Below, piece by piece: positions 24,270 through 36,552 of a DNA stretch of 64,000 nt; the stretch's first letter is position 1; each line of letters opens with the position of its first letter. The stretch is from positions 96,149 to 160,148 of the forward strand of contig QLIY01000002.1 in NCBI GenBank assembly GCA_003260075.1, written 5' to 3'. The translations under genes were made by a program, and so were the position numbers. The notes beneath the pieces are model-generated. The model made no database searches, was not told where the DNA came from, and was given only the letters and a program-made list of their open reading frames with translations. This stretch comes from Phallusia mammillata. Its lineage: Eukaryota > Chordata > Ascidiacea > Phlebobranchia > Ascidiidae.

Positions 24270-24857
24270 TGACGTCATCAATGTGGTCCTTGTGACGTGT
24301 AACCACCTTATGTCGTTTTGTGGGCAGCGAGTCCATGTTCTGCGGCGCATATGGCACGTTATCCACCGTAAAAACTCTCTAGCGCTACAACATAACAAAC
24401 GGCGGACGAAACTAGCGTGTCGCCAAGGCAACATGTCACGTGGACTCTTGTGTACTTAAAATTAAAACAAACGACAATAAACTATAACATGACAAGTTTT
24501 GCTTGCGGCAATCTAAAATAGCCCTAAAAAAAGGGCAAAGAATGACTAACTGCTAAGTCATCATTACGTCAAAGATGACGTGATAAGTTCAAACGCTGGC
24601 AACAGAAAAGATCAGTGACCTTTTATGACGTCATTACATTACGTCATAAGCGTCCCGTATCGAGTTAAATATATTTAAACATCTAATTTCCGCAAAAAAC
24701 AAATGTATTTTTATATTAATTAGCATCGGAAAATCATTGAATTGATTTACAGCACACACAATGGCACGTTTCGTTTGCACGTAGCTTGTTTTCCTGCCAA
24801 AATCTACTTCCGTCGTTTTCTGGAAATTCTACGTCATGCGAATAGCCAATGACGTCA
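24270..24857. promoter_or_regulatory. Cluster of CRE/ATF-type sites, probable regulatory region
   Basis: Three perfect TGACGTCA palindromes (24270, 24626, 24850) and three near-matches (TTACGTCA at 24564 and 24639, TGACGTGA at 24576) fall within 590 bp. Chance expectation for the exact palindrome is under one per 64 kb. The last site lies just before CAATCATGGC, the start of a 26-codon open frame, and is followed by CpG-rich sequence to about 25010. The layout resembles a promoter bound by CREB/ATF-family bZIP factors, but no transcript start or gene was identified. Confidence 0.45.
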
Positions 24858-25183
24858 CAATCATGGCAAAGTTGCGAGCCGACATCGATCTAATCACGAA
24901 CACGAAACGATCGCGCGTCTTGGGTGGCCGAAATCGCGCTTAATATTGGCGAATTTAACGTGGCTCTAACAGAGGTGCGACCGCGCGACCGCCTGTCATT
25001 GTTCGTTAGTTCGAAATACCGAAAAACGGATTAAATCGGAATTGTGATTGTTACGCAACGGAGCGATCCGCTTTGACCGAAAAAACATGTTTTTTTAGCA
25101 TTTAAAACCTCGATATTTGATGCAACAAATTTAAAACACTCAAGTCATTAAGGCGAAGACAGGAGCTTCCGAATTCAATTTCT

Positions 25184-25184
<1 letters not shown>

Positions 25185-25253
<69 letters not shown>
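25185..25253. other. Run of 69 C, probable gap placeholder
   Basis: The flanks are unrelated. It separates the CpG-rich sequence after the CRE cluster from AT-richer sequence. Confidence 0.78.
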
Positions 25254-25553
25254 TTTTTTATTCAAGCACTTTGGCGATATTAAGAGTTAGAGCAACGTGG
25301 ACCAAAGTACCAGGCCTCTGTCTGAATGATTATTAGAAATCATGGGTAAGTACATTATTTGTTAAATTTTGGACCATTAGACGTTACAAGCAAAAGCCTA
25401 TAGAGTACATTGTTCCGTTTTGATTGATCGAAAAAAACTTACGTAGGAACGCTTATAAACCATGCCGTGTCACCAATACCACGGCAAGTTATGACTCAGG
25501 CTTCAAAAACTTATTTCGATGAACCCGGTTACATCTCAACGCATTGGTTTCTT

Positions 25554-25687
25554 CAGCCGTAACCAAGATCACGACCCTCGGGTTTACAGTGGAAACGAGG
25601 GGAGGGCAAGACTTCAAACCGAGGCGGGTTTGTGTTTGGTCAAGGCAAGGACGACTCACCAACCACAGCAGCTGGCAGCAGCTTCCT
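25554..25687 (+). CDS. Exon-like segment with splice acceptor and strong donor, unrecognised
   Basis: TTGGTTTCTTCAG at the left and CTACG/GTAAGTGGG at the right are good splice-site matches. Two of three frames are open between them, one containing ITTLGFTVETRGGQDF. Nearby AACCCGAGGGTCGTGATC-like sequence on the opposite strand resembles tRNA-SINE 3' parts, so a repeat is an equally good explanation. Confidence 0.22.
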
Positions 25688-28600
25688 ACGGTAAGTGGGT
25701 AAATTGAAAAGATCACAGAGCTGGTCGCTGAGCGGTGGCAAAGTGCTTTCAAGTCCGGTTACATTCATCACTGTGTGCGCTAAGTAATGGACTGACAGCT
25801 GCGCGGAACTTTGAAGAATGTTGCGCATGCGCAGAACGTGTCCTGTTTCGTCTGATTGAAGAAAGTCGGGTCACAAATGGATACACCTCCTACTGTGGTA
25901 AAAATCTAGATTTTTTCTTTTTTTTTAATATTTCTTTGTATTTGTTTTACATCAAATGTGAATTGGAACTATTCTCAAGATTCGAGTACATTGAAGAAGT
26001 TATCGTCAAAAAAAGATTGAACAGCTTCAGGCACTTAAATCGTGGTTTCAACGTCAACGTCAATGGAAAGGCAGGATCCGATATTTTTGTGTGCTACGTG
26101 TTAAAACTCTGACAACCTGTTGTCCTTATCAGAATTGGCGTGAACAAGAAATGGCCCAACAACAGTCAAAGCTTGTTAACACGGCTAACACGCCAACTGC
26201 TTCAAAATGTAGAAAGTGCGCTACTATAACATAACATTGAACATAACAATTCAGGGACCGTAAGTGAAAGTGAAAATGTAACAACAGAAGACTATAGGAA
26301 TCACCCTGGGCTTGAGGTTGCTGGCCACAGAACCTGTCTTTGAACTCCCTTATTTAGAGTGCACTGCACTACGCGCCTTCAGTGTTATTTATCCTGATAA
26401 AGGCCAGTTGTATGAGTGTACAGGGCGTCGAAATTTCTGCAAAAAATACAATTGCCAGAGTAGCTCCATGAAGTTGGACCTGTCTTAATTTGTCAAATGC
26501 ACAAAATTAACTGAGACGGTTTAACGAGGTGGTAAATAGGTCAGGTTTAGCGTTTTAAAAAGCGTGAGAAAACGACGGAATACATGTCGAAGTAAACACG
26601 ATATCCATGTTTTGGTACAACCTTCTACAAAGCAAGCTTATAAACTCCATCTTGTCGGAGCGCTCTTAACACGGAAGAGAAGAAATGGCGGTTACGGGCA
26701 GGAAGCTACAGGTTGTCATGACATGCACGCTTTATTTGTTGTCGCATGTCCGGCTTTTCCGCTACACCAAGCTGAACAAATTCATGAGATAAGAAGTGAG
26801 TCTTCAACGGTGGAAAACAAGTCGTGAACCAGCAGAGCACGACAGCAAAGCTCGGTTAGTCGCGTGCCTACTAGACTGCGGTAAAAACTTGATGCTTTGA
26901 TGTGCAAATTTTTAACACATATACATTACGTTTAAGTGAAAGAAGTGCATATGTCAGCAAAGCAAGTTTTTAATTTTTAACCGAGTGTGGTTTATATCTC
27001 AAAAGTTATAAAATTTCAAAGGCACATTTTAAACAGTATGATAACATTGAAAACACACTCTAACAAACTTTTTGCGTATTTGCCTACAGACACATTTCTC
27101 AAACAAGTCGTTAAAGATGTTGATTGGAAAAGAACAAATACCAAATTAATTTATTTTCCAACCGTTAAACCAATTCTACCAAAATTATAAAAAACTGTAT
27201 TTTACTGTTAAAAGTAATGAGCTCTCGAGAATGTTATGTTGTGTTTTGTTATCTGTATGACGTAACAGTGAAGTCCATTACTTTAAACATACACGACGGA
27301 AAATGTCGATGAAAAAAGTCACAGAAACATTCCTTTTAGTTACAAGTCAATGATTAGAGACGTCAGTCAACGCAATACCATTAGCGAGTCTGCCAAACCC
27401 ATATTAAAAGACCACTGTTCCGAAGCTAACAAACAAATCCTTGTATAATCTGATTTTACAGCTAGTATAAAGATACATCGACTATACGTTATTTTATCAG
27501 ATATTCACAGTTTAAAAATCTTAACACCATGCATCGAAGTATTAAGCTCCCAGTTTTAATGCGCAGCTATTAACTGCAAGCTGTTTCCTTTTCGTGGGTT
27601 GCGTTTGCACAGGCGTTTGTCGGAAATGCATAAGGACTAGACCCGAATATTTGCGATGCGTTGAAGCGACTCAATGTGGGTAAACACCGTTTCACCCGTT
27701 CGCCGCTCATATACAGAGAAAGACAACATAGCGCAAACGCTCGAGCGCGCCGCGTTAAACAATCGGTTAGCTCGTTAAATATTAAACACTTCCGGGATGG
27801 CCTTACAGCGAACTCAGTTCTTAGACGGGGCTCGCAGAATGTTTTGGCGGCCGTTCAACTTAAATAAAGCCGAACTTGGGAGATTTTTTTTGTTTTTACC
27901 GTTTAAAATAGTTCTTTAATGTCGTGAATGTATTACTTTTTTCATGTTAGTAAATTGATCTTGGAAAAAAAAAAAAATAAACGAAACACATTTTCAACGT
28001 TTGATTGTCGTAGGTTTTTTAAATTGGAAAAATGGTCACAGAACACCAAACGCAACTGGCTCGCAAACTCATGAAGCAATTGTCATCCAAATCGCTCATA
28101 ACAATGACTTACTTTCACCACAGCCAAGCTCATCCCAATAGATAAAAACGAGCATACAATATCATACAAGTGTATGATGTGATATACAAATCGCTTGCTT
28201 TGGCTGAAAATTTAACCAGCTGTGTTAAATTTGATTCAAGCGATAAAGCAAACCGTTCAACCGCGATTCTTTGACTTTAGCTGTAATTATTACGCTTTTT
28301 ACGAGCAATAACGTGAAATAAACTCACGAGAAGGCAGCACGCCATAAAACAATTACACAGGCACGATAAACACCTTCCGCTGCTTCGATTTACACAGTCG
28401 TTAATCGTCCGGACGCGAGTGCAGTCGCAAAAAAACAGGTGTCCGTTAAACTTTAGCAGTTAGCCCGAGTCGCGAAAGAGAACTCGAAGGTCTGTACCGA
28501 CCTCAAGTTACGACGGATGTTCGGTTTACGACAGCTCAGAATAGGAAACAATGAAATCGCGATTCGCAGTCACGCGATTCTGTTTGTGATGCTCCAGGCA

Positions 28601-30916
28601 CACAATGAAAAACCCCGCGCACTCGATTTGAAGACGATCCCCACGCTCTGAGATCGAATTGAGAGATTCTCTTTTTTGTCCTTGCCGCTGAGGATTTGAT
28701 GCCCGATAGCACGTCGCTTTGTTTTGCGTTGCACGCGTGGTTGCAGAAAAGACCGAGGTGAAAAATATACTTAGTTGCCGCGAAAAGTTATATAAGGCAC
28801 TAAAAGCGAAGTGCTCTCACAAATTTTTTCCTCAATCACTTTTGCTACATAAAACTCTTCACAAGGTGTTTGAAAAATGGAAACTGAATGTTTTACTGGA
28901 ACGCTTGGATTAATACTGAGGACTTTTCCGCATTGTGTAGGCTACATTACAATGAAAGTCCATAAATAAAATCTGTTTTGGCAGAACGCAACTCTCTTCT
29001 AATTATTCATGCGACAACGCTATATGACTTTAATTTCATTATACTTGTTACTAAAAGCAGTGACATTGATCACAATATAATTTCTGCCTTTTTTTCTCTG
29101 AACAGATTGCCACAAATAACACTTAGTTTGTTAGTAACTTCAAAAGTTTCAGAACCTCTAGTCAAGTTACGGGGCTAAAACGCACAGCGCGGGAAAAAAA
29201 GAAGGCAATTTACTATCACCGTTAGTAAACAAAACCATGAGAATTAACGCACCAACCGTAAGTGTTTATAGTGGCAGGGTTGGTGGCCAACAGTTGCTGA
29301 TACACAAAAAACTACACTGGACTCGAGAGATATCGAATTTCCAGTCGTCCTCAGTGTTGAATCGCAAACGAAAGACGAACCATTGGTTTTTTGATACACT
29401 GAAAAGCGAGTAGGTATAGCTTGTGGAACAATATACACGCACGGCAAACAGCCAATAGGCCTTGAAAACTGCCGGAGAGACAAAAGAACGTTCGGCTTCG
29501 CGTGTGTCCGAGAGAAAACAATACCTCCGCGATCTGGGCTACTTGATACTCATTCACGTTATTAGGAGATGACCGCGAAAGTATAGCTATGATGTCAAAA
29601 CCTTGGGGGAGATGGATTAAGTAGCGACAAAGCGACGCTTCCTAAGCACCGGATAACGGAAAATGACAAGAGGATTGGAAAGTCAACAATGCTCGCAAAA
29701 TCAACATGTAGCAATACGTCTACATCCACTTTTACTGTGTCGTACGCTTGACCACAGGAAAGCACTAAGCACAATTTTAAAGTAGTTTAAAGGCCTTTTT
29801 GAAATGGAAATTGCATTTCAATGGAAAACAAATCTGTACGTATTACACATAAAATCGAGTCAATCGAGTTAAATAGAGAGTTGTTTTTATCGAATGACCC
29901 GATTTACATTTTCGAACCTTGTCAACTTTACGTAGTATTACGTCACTGTCCTTTCTACTGCTAGTCTATCGAAAACTCAGTTCTTCAAATATATTCGGTT
30001 GAATTAGCAATTTTTACGAAGATTTGGTTTTTACCGAATAATTTAATCCGACTCGGTCACCAAAGCCACATATTTTAGGGACACAAATTTAAAGCGCAAA
30101 ACGTGCCATTTTTATAAATCAGATACAGCACAATCTGTCAATCATCGCAATACCAAAAATCGCGTTAACTTTTATCATCTTTAAAGCAATATTTTTTCGC
30201 AAAACGGCCAGCAATTCTATTCACAGACTGGCAACACCAACCGAAGCAACCTTAAAATCTAGGCTGGCTAAATCAACTGATACAACCTTAAAACCTACAG
30301 AATCAATATAATAACGAAACTCAAGTTTTATGTTGTGGTTATCTTGTAAAACTGTTAATGTCAAAAGCGTAGCGTAGAGAACTATAGCGTGACATCATAA
30401 ATGGTTCGGTTGATTCAGCCGAATTTGTTCTGAAAAAGTGACAAATAGGTGGTTTCGGAATGAACCCAAGTTCGGTGCATTACTACTTTTGAGTCATAAA
30501 ACAACCTTTACTAATTTTAAGATAAACCAACCCAGACTTGAGTAAACCATCCTCCGCTAAGGATTTGCGGTTCACATTAAGGATTTGTGAGCGCTCTGGT
30601 ATAATGAATTAGAGCAACATTCCAGACCAAAATCGTTATCAGATAAAGACTGGAAACGGCCGAGGGCACCACGTGTCAATATTGACCAATCAGTGCTTCA
30701 CAAACTTTAGTATGAGGTTTCATCATGGCGAGGGCTAGGGTAGTTAGGGTCCAAGAAGGGTCGAGCACGTCAAAGCAAATATAGTCAAATTAGTGCAAAA
30801 CTACCCATGTGTTTGACTTTCTACATGCACAACTATGTTCTAGTAGTTAGGGTCATACTTATATACGTTTGTTGAAGTTACACTAAGGTAGATTTAGATG
30901 TTTTCAAAGTGTGGAA
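25688..30916. other. Unassigned 5-kb stretch
   Basis: There is a possible tRNA-SINE A-box region near 25730, the hammerhead-like motif at 26393, and a CpG-richer block at 28340-28760. Two GTAGTTAGGGTC motifs lie at about 30738 and 30841. No exon was identified. Confidence 0.3.
26393..26440 (+). ncRNA. Degenerate hammerhead-like motif
   Basis: CCTGATAA, then a hairpin-capable spacer (TGTA...TACA inside GCC...GGC), then GTCGAAA follow the order of hammerhead ribozyme core boxes CUGANGA and GAAA. The first box has A in place of the invariant G, so activity is unlikely. Stems I and III were not convincingly paired. Confidence 0.2.
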
Positions 30917-31117
30917 AAACTTTTTGTCTTTGATTTCTATTTAATTCAGCTTGAGCATCCCAATAGTTTTTTGTGCTTGACTAACAATTTGACACATTTT
31001 TGCCCCAAATACCCCCCCCCCAAACTTTTTGTCTTTGATTTCTATTTAATTCAGCTTGAGCATCCCAATGGTTTCTTTGTGCTTGACTAACAATTTCACA
31101 CATTTTTGCCCTAAATC
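30917..31117. repeat. Allelic duplicate around a 10-C artificial gap (31012-31021)
   Basis: Copies 30917-31011 and 31022-31117 differ at about four bases. Confidence 0.9.
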
Positions 31118-31730
31118 TACGTCCGCTAAAAAATAAAAGCTAAAAATAAAATGTATTGGTTATTTCAGGCGGTTAAGAATTAGTTTGGGTGTTCATAGCG
31201 TTTTTCGGGCTTGTTAGGTTGGGCATGTATTTTGCATCAAAACTCAAAATTTTGCAAAAAAATCAAACTTCCTGCTTTAGTTAAGTGAGTTAAAAAATAA
31301 ACTCAATCAGCACTTAAATACCTAACCAACTTGCAAACAAACGACGAAGGGCTGAAGGTCGATGGAGGCACGCAGACCACTACAGAACAGCCTGAGTATA
31401 GCTGAGATAAGAATATCGTGCTTGGAATGCCATCAACTTCCGTTTGCGGCTCGAGCGGAAAGTCCAAGCCCTGAATTATGTTTTCTTGACACCACAGCTC
31501 TCGTGCAACGCTTATCGATCAATGCGGTCAAGCTTGAGTGAACAGGTTAAAGGTAAACCGCCGCGAAAACTTAAAGGTAAACTCAAAAGAATTGTTTACA
31601 AACTGATGATGGTTTACAAACCAGGGTTAGGAAACCACAATAATAAACTTTTATGAGCAAAGCATATAGCGCTGGAAATATTTATGTACCTAATAAGTAT
31701 CCAACAGGTACAATTTGGCTAAAACGCTTT
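31118..31730. other. Unassigned sequence
   Basis: No recognised feature. The open frame at 31444-31656 starts without ATG. Confidence 0.4.
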
Positions 31731-32009
31731 AAAATACAGTCAGGTAAGTTTAGTGTCGAGGATTAATCCCAAAGCTAAATTTTCTCCAACACAGTACTTC
31801 TACCCAAGCACAAAACATACGGAAAATTTTTTTTTTAAGAAAAAGTGACTCATTATTACTGCCCCCCCCCCAAAATACAATCAGGTAAGTTTAGTGTCGA
31901 GGATTATCCCCAAAGCTAAATTTTCTCCAATACAATACTTCTACCCAAGCACAAAACATACGGAAAAAAAACTGTGTCCCTTTGAGAAAAAGTGACTCAT
32001 TATTACTGA
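31731..32009. repeat. Allelic duplicate around a 10-C artificial gap (31862-31871)
   Basis: Copies 31731-31861 and 31872-32009 differ by substitutions and a T-run versus TGTGTCCC replacement. Confidence 0.88.
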
Positions 32010-32013
32010 CGCC

Positions 32014-32577
32014 AATCAATTCAACGAAGTCAACCAAAAAGCAATAATTCAACAAGAGTAAGTAACATAGATTTCTCAGACAGTCTCATTTCAAATAAAA
32101 ATGTACTTGCTTGATCCCCCAAAAAAAACTGACAGAGTGCTGGTACTTTTACCATTTGATCAAGTTAATAAGATTTGTCTAAAATTCCTGACACATTAAA
32201 ACCATACAGTTCTATGTTATGTATTAATGCAGTTTATCAACAAACTATCTACAACAGTGCAAGAACAGGCCGACATCATTGCTATGGAGGTCCCCCCCCC
32301 CAATCAATTCAACGAAGTCAACCAAAAAGCAATAATTCAACAAGAGCAAGTAACATAGATTTCTCAGACAGTCTGATTTCAAATAAAAATGCACTTGCTT
32401 GATCCAAAAAAACGACAGAGTGCTGGTACTTTTACCATTTGATCAAGTTAATAAATCTTTCTCGAAAATTCCTGACACAGTAAAACCATACAGTTCCATG
32501 TTATGTATTAATGCAGTTTAACAACAAACTATCTACAACAGTGCAAGAACAGGCCTACATCATTGCTATGGAGGCTG
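32014..32577. repeat. Allelic duplicate around a 10-C artificial gap (32292-32301)
   Basis: This is the longest simple pair: 32014-32291 and 32302-32577, about 277 bp each, with scattered substitutions and indels of a few bases. Confidence 0.9.
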
Positions 32578-32601
32578 GAATTTGCGTGGTATTCGACGGA
32601 T

Positions 32602-32845
32602 GTTACGTGGATTGATATATTCTATTTTCGATCTTTATATAGATCAACGAGGTACTGATACCTCTCTTTTGGACAGTTTCTGTCATTATTTCAGCTCGAG
32701 TTTTTATTTTAGGGCAACAGTCTAGGATATCAAGTCTTAAGTGACTCTTAGAGAATTACTCGTACTGATATATATTTTCCCGTTTTGGTATATTAGAGCT
32801 ACGAGATATGGTAAAAAAATTTTAAACGTTTTTATGCCAAATTTG
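32602..32845 (-). repeat. Dispersed repeat R, copy B, holding the empty site for the hAT MITE
   Basis: This is the reverse-complement match to 13563-14184. At the position of the MITE it reads straight through with one copy of TCCTAGAC. Identity stops at the CACGTAAC end and at the AAATTTGGCAT end in both copies, which fixes the repeat at about 245 bp. Confidence 0.8.
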
Positions 32846-33875
32846 ATAGTTGAAAACGTATCTGTGCGTGATATCTCATATACTCACAACAAAACTTGTG
32901 ACGTAACTACTTAACAAAGCACAAAATGCTATTTCAAACCGGACCAAATTGACCTATACGTCAAACGGCGAACCCCAATCAATCACTTTCGTTTTTGAAA
33001 AGCGCATCGCTCAAGATGACAACAGCGCAATGTTATACACATAAGAAGCAGGTTGTATTTTCACACTGACAAAATATTGAACGCCAAAAAAAGCACAGCT
33101 GCCTTCTCTCAACAGAAAGGCTTTTTACATTCATAACCGGATTCGATATCGAGCCCCAAGTCAATGGAACACCGGTAAATACACAAGTCGGGTGGTTGTG
33201 GTTATTACCAGCCTGACAACAAACCCACAAACACAATATGCTTCCTTGCACACCCACAGCCGACAAAGAATAACACCATTATACCGCAACACATCTGTTA
33301 TGAATAACATTGCGGCCTGGGTATAAATTTTACCATAAGTCTGAGTAAAGAAAGACCAGTCTATCAGTTACCGCTATGTATATTTTGCACCACAAACTCA
33401 AATATATTTTAGTTGAGTTTGTTCACAATAGTCCAAAATTTGGTGCAACAAAAAATACAATAGCTTAGTTGGTTGAGATTGTTGCCTAACTATTGATCTT
33501 AATTAATGTAGACTTTGATAAAAGAAGACCTCTACCAGTTTACATATTTATGCAATCACTTGCCAATGTTTATCTGTTAACGCCTAAAAATCTCTCAAGG
33601 CAAAAATTTATACTACAGCCAGGCAACACAGAATGAAAAGTGATAGTACATGACCATTTTATAACCTACATAGCCGTATATTCAGTAAGAAACTAGGTAG
33701 TCACCGATATTGGGTTTTTGTGGTCCAATGTGATAATATTTAAAGTTCACTGTGCCTTGAACTGGTTTGCTTTCAAAAAATTCACCTCAAGGCCCCTCTA
33801 CAAACACTAGGAAGTGCTGATATCCGTTCGACTGTGGCGCACACAAACAATATTTGCGCAAGAGCGGTTATGAAG
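32846..33875. other. Unassigned AT-rich sequence
   Basis: No recognised feature. Confidence 0.4.

Positions 33876-33956
<81 letters not shown>
33876..33956. other. Run of 81 C, probable gap placeholder
   Basis: It fits 80 placeholder bases plus one native C and is followed by six G. The glycine-rich minus-strand and proline-rich plus-strand frames across it are artefacts. Confidence 0.78.
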
Positions 33957-33958
<2 letters not shown>

Positions 33959-34550
33959 GGGGTTCGCGGAGCTCTTGAATCCCTTGTAAACAACGTCACA
34001 ATAATGCCCTCCCCTAGCCACTGGCACATTAACGAAAAAGGCAAATTGAAGATGAATTGAGGTCGAGTTGTCATATCCGTATAGCGGAACTGGCCCCGCC
34101 GCAAGACACCTGCTCGGCACAACGACGTATTTTGACAACAAATATCTTCCATTTTCTCGTGCGCCAGTGTGTGATGGTTGGCTATGTACGCTCAGTGAAC
34201 TAAAATTTAAATGAAAACTGCTAACTCGCGGTGGTGCTAAATTAAATACCTTACCAACATTGGTGGTTGTATTTCTCTGCACCCGAACCCGCGAAACCTA
34301 GCCAACAAAGCCGACAGTGCTGTCATAAAAACAGACTTGCTCGCTTTACCATTATTCCTAACTATCTTAATTCCATTATAACGTTTAGGATTACAAAAAT
34401 TACCTAAAACATAAGAAAGGACGACTACAATTCATTTAAGGCGCGCATGGCAACGTTGAAAGCACTTTTTACTAACTTGAATACAAATAACAACCTTTGT
34501 CTTGACAAGAAACTGATTAAGAACGCCACTTTTGAAAGCAAACATTTTCC
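33957..34550. other. Unassigned sequence after the 81-C run
   Basis: GC-richer near 33960-34320. No recognised feature. Confidence 0.4.
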
Positions 34551-34776
34551 TATGTACATGAAACAGATTTAGCAAAGTTTTTATGCAAAGAAGCCCTTAC
34601 TGTAGAATGTAGATTAATACTGGGATACAAAATCTTGCCTTAGCGACACAATTTAAATGTGAACCCCCCCCCCTATGTACATGAAACAGATTTAGCAAAG
34701 TTTTTATGCAAAGAAGCCCTTGCTGTAGATTAATACTGGGATACAAAGTCTTGCCTTAGCGACACAATTTAAATGT
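34551..34776. repeat. Allelic duplicate around a 10-C artificial gap (34664-34673)
   Basis: Copy 2 (34674-34776) lacks a few bases after CTGTAGA and has two substitutions relative to 34551-34663. This is the last C-type gap in the window. Confidence 0.9.
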
Positions 34777-35594
34777 TAGGGGCATCTCGGGGGTTACCGG
34801 GCGTTTATAAACCAACCAAAACGCGCAAGCAGCATAATAACAACATAGAATCCGGCGCGCGCAACCCACTAAGCGTCAAGAAACATATACAGATGCACAT
34901 TCACAAACACGCAGGTCAACAAAATTCATCACGCAATGTTGGGAAGCCTTGCAAACTGTCAAATCAAACAGGTGACAGCCTTAAAAACGTTATTATGAGC
35001 CCGGCTATCACGGGTAAGCTAGCGCACAAATAAACGAAAGATTGAGCTCGTAGCAAAAACAACACGGCTTCCCTACATGCAGCACGCGAGAAGCCGGCAA
35101 TTTAGCGTTACCCGGTTTACGCAAGAAGTGGTGTTCCACAGGGGACGTACTTAGGCCCATTGCTGGTTTGCATTCCGGAATTTTAGGCATGACTATGCAA
35201 AACTTGAGATGTCAAATGTTTTGTACAACGGAACTGATCGACGTCGTTACGGACAACGATAATAAATAGCGGATGAGGTGTTGATTTATTTACTGTTGTG
35301 TGTCCGGATTCACGCCAAACTGGTAATATGGAACCTTTTTTTCTATTTAGAAATGTTTTTATTGTATGCAAATCGATGCTTGCTACTGTTTTTTTTACCA
35401 AGGGTATTTTTTGGCTCTTTTTTGTATTTAAATGTCTGCCCTAGCCATTTGCTTTGGCGACGTGCATTTCCTAAATTAAAGCAAATCTATTTACAGGCGC
35501 ATAAGATCATTGTAAACCTTTATTAAACCTGAATTTTTTACACAACTTTTTAACTACTACATTGTAAACAATACAGAACTCATCTGTGTTCAAA

Positions 35595-35681
35595 GAGCCC
35601 ACCCAGTCCCAGTTTCGAACCTAAAACCTTACGATCACCTAAATCATTTCGGTAGCAAACCAGCATGTTAGCTAAAGGCTC
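35595..35681 (-). repeat. tRNA-derived SINE or tRNA pseudogene remnant
   Basis: On the minus strand the 87-nt segment begins GAGCC and ends GGCTC (acceptor-like pairing). It has an A-box-like TAGCTAACATGCTGG near the 5' end and a B-box-like GGTTCGAAACTGG in tRNA order. The T arm does not pair fully, so this is not a functional tRNA gene. Confidence 0.45.
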
Positions 35682-36346
35682 GGTTAAGTTGGAAGCTTAC
35701 ATAACCTTTGACCCTGCTGACGTCATGTTTAGTTAATCATTGTCTCAAGCGATTTGACCTTGGTGTAAGTTCAATACAAACATTGTGTTTTATTAATTGC
35801 AGGGCATTTAAAGCCGTTGGAACGTTTTAGAAGCAACTTTCCTTTTTTTCCCGGAATTAAAATCGTATTTATATGATTAAATACACCTTTTTAAAAAGTG
35901 TATTCGTCGTGGTTGTGAAGTAGTTAATCAACTTGTATATACGGTCAACAAATTTTGTAATACGTTTAATACTAAAACAATAATTTTTTTCAGTTTGAGC
36001 GGTAATGTCCCAGCCTTAATTACGATTTTCCACCTACAATTGATTAAGGACATACCTTGACCCAAAACAATACCAAACTTTATTGTTTAGAATTTTAGAA
36101 TACAAAAACACACGCGTTTTACTCAGAAAACGAGCAAAACCTGAAAATTCCCCCCATAAGGCCGACTCGTTGATTCAGCGTTTTCAAGTACATATGAGGA
36201 CACAGTAGAATCGGGGTTTGCGCGGTAATCTTAGCTGCTTATCGTTGCACCTCCTCGGCCAACGAAGGGCACAGGGCGGGTGGCGCCAGTGCGTCAACAC
36301 TTATGACACGTTTAGCCAAGATTCACCGGTTTTGATAAGCAACGGA

Positions 36347-36552
36347 ATGGGCGGGCGCGCAGAGCCACTTTGCATTGGTAAGATAAATGGCATGCAGCGG
36401 AGCCTAGAGCTCACTGCAAAGAAGGGCGCTGTCGTTTCAATGTCACAAGTTAATACGGAGGAAGTATGCGTATCGGTTCGAAGGGCAAACACAGGTCGAG
36501 TGATTGCGTTCCTATTGGTGGAAAACACACAACCGCGTAAGCCCCGCAGAAG
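36347..36552 (+). CDS. Candidate first-exon segment, unrecognised
   Basis: From an ATG it reads MGGRAEPLCIGKINGMQRSL and stays open to a GTAAGT donor at 36552. Upstream, the frame is closed by TAG at 36206. Composition is more coding-like than the surroundings, but no family is recognised. Confidence 0.25.

Noticed and set aside
30727-30860. Telomere-like TTAGGG sequence
   Set aside because: Only a few scattered TAGGG units without a tandem array.
33782-34282. 166-codon minus-strand frame with a long glycine tract
   Set aside because: It is created by the 81-C run; the flanking frames are not recognisable.
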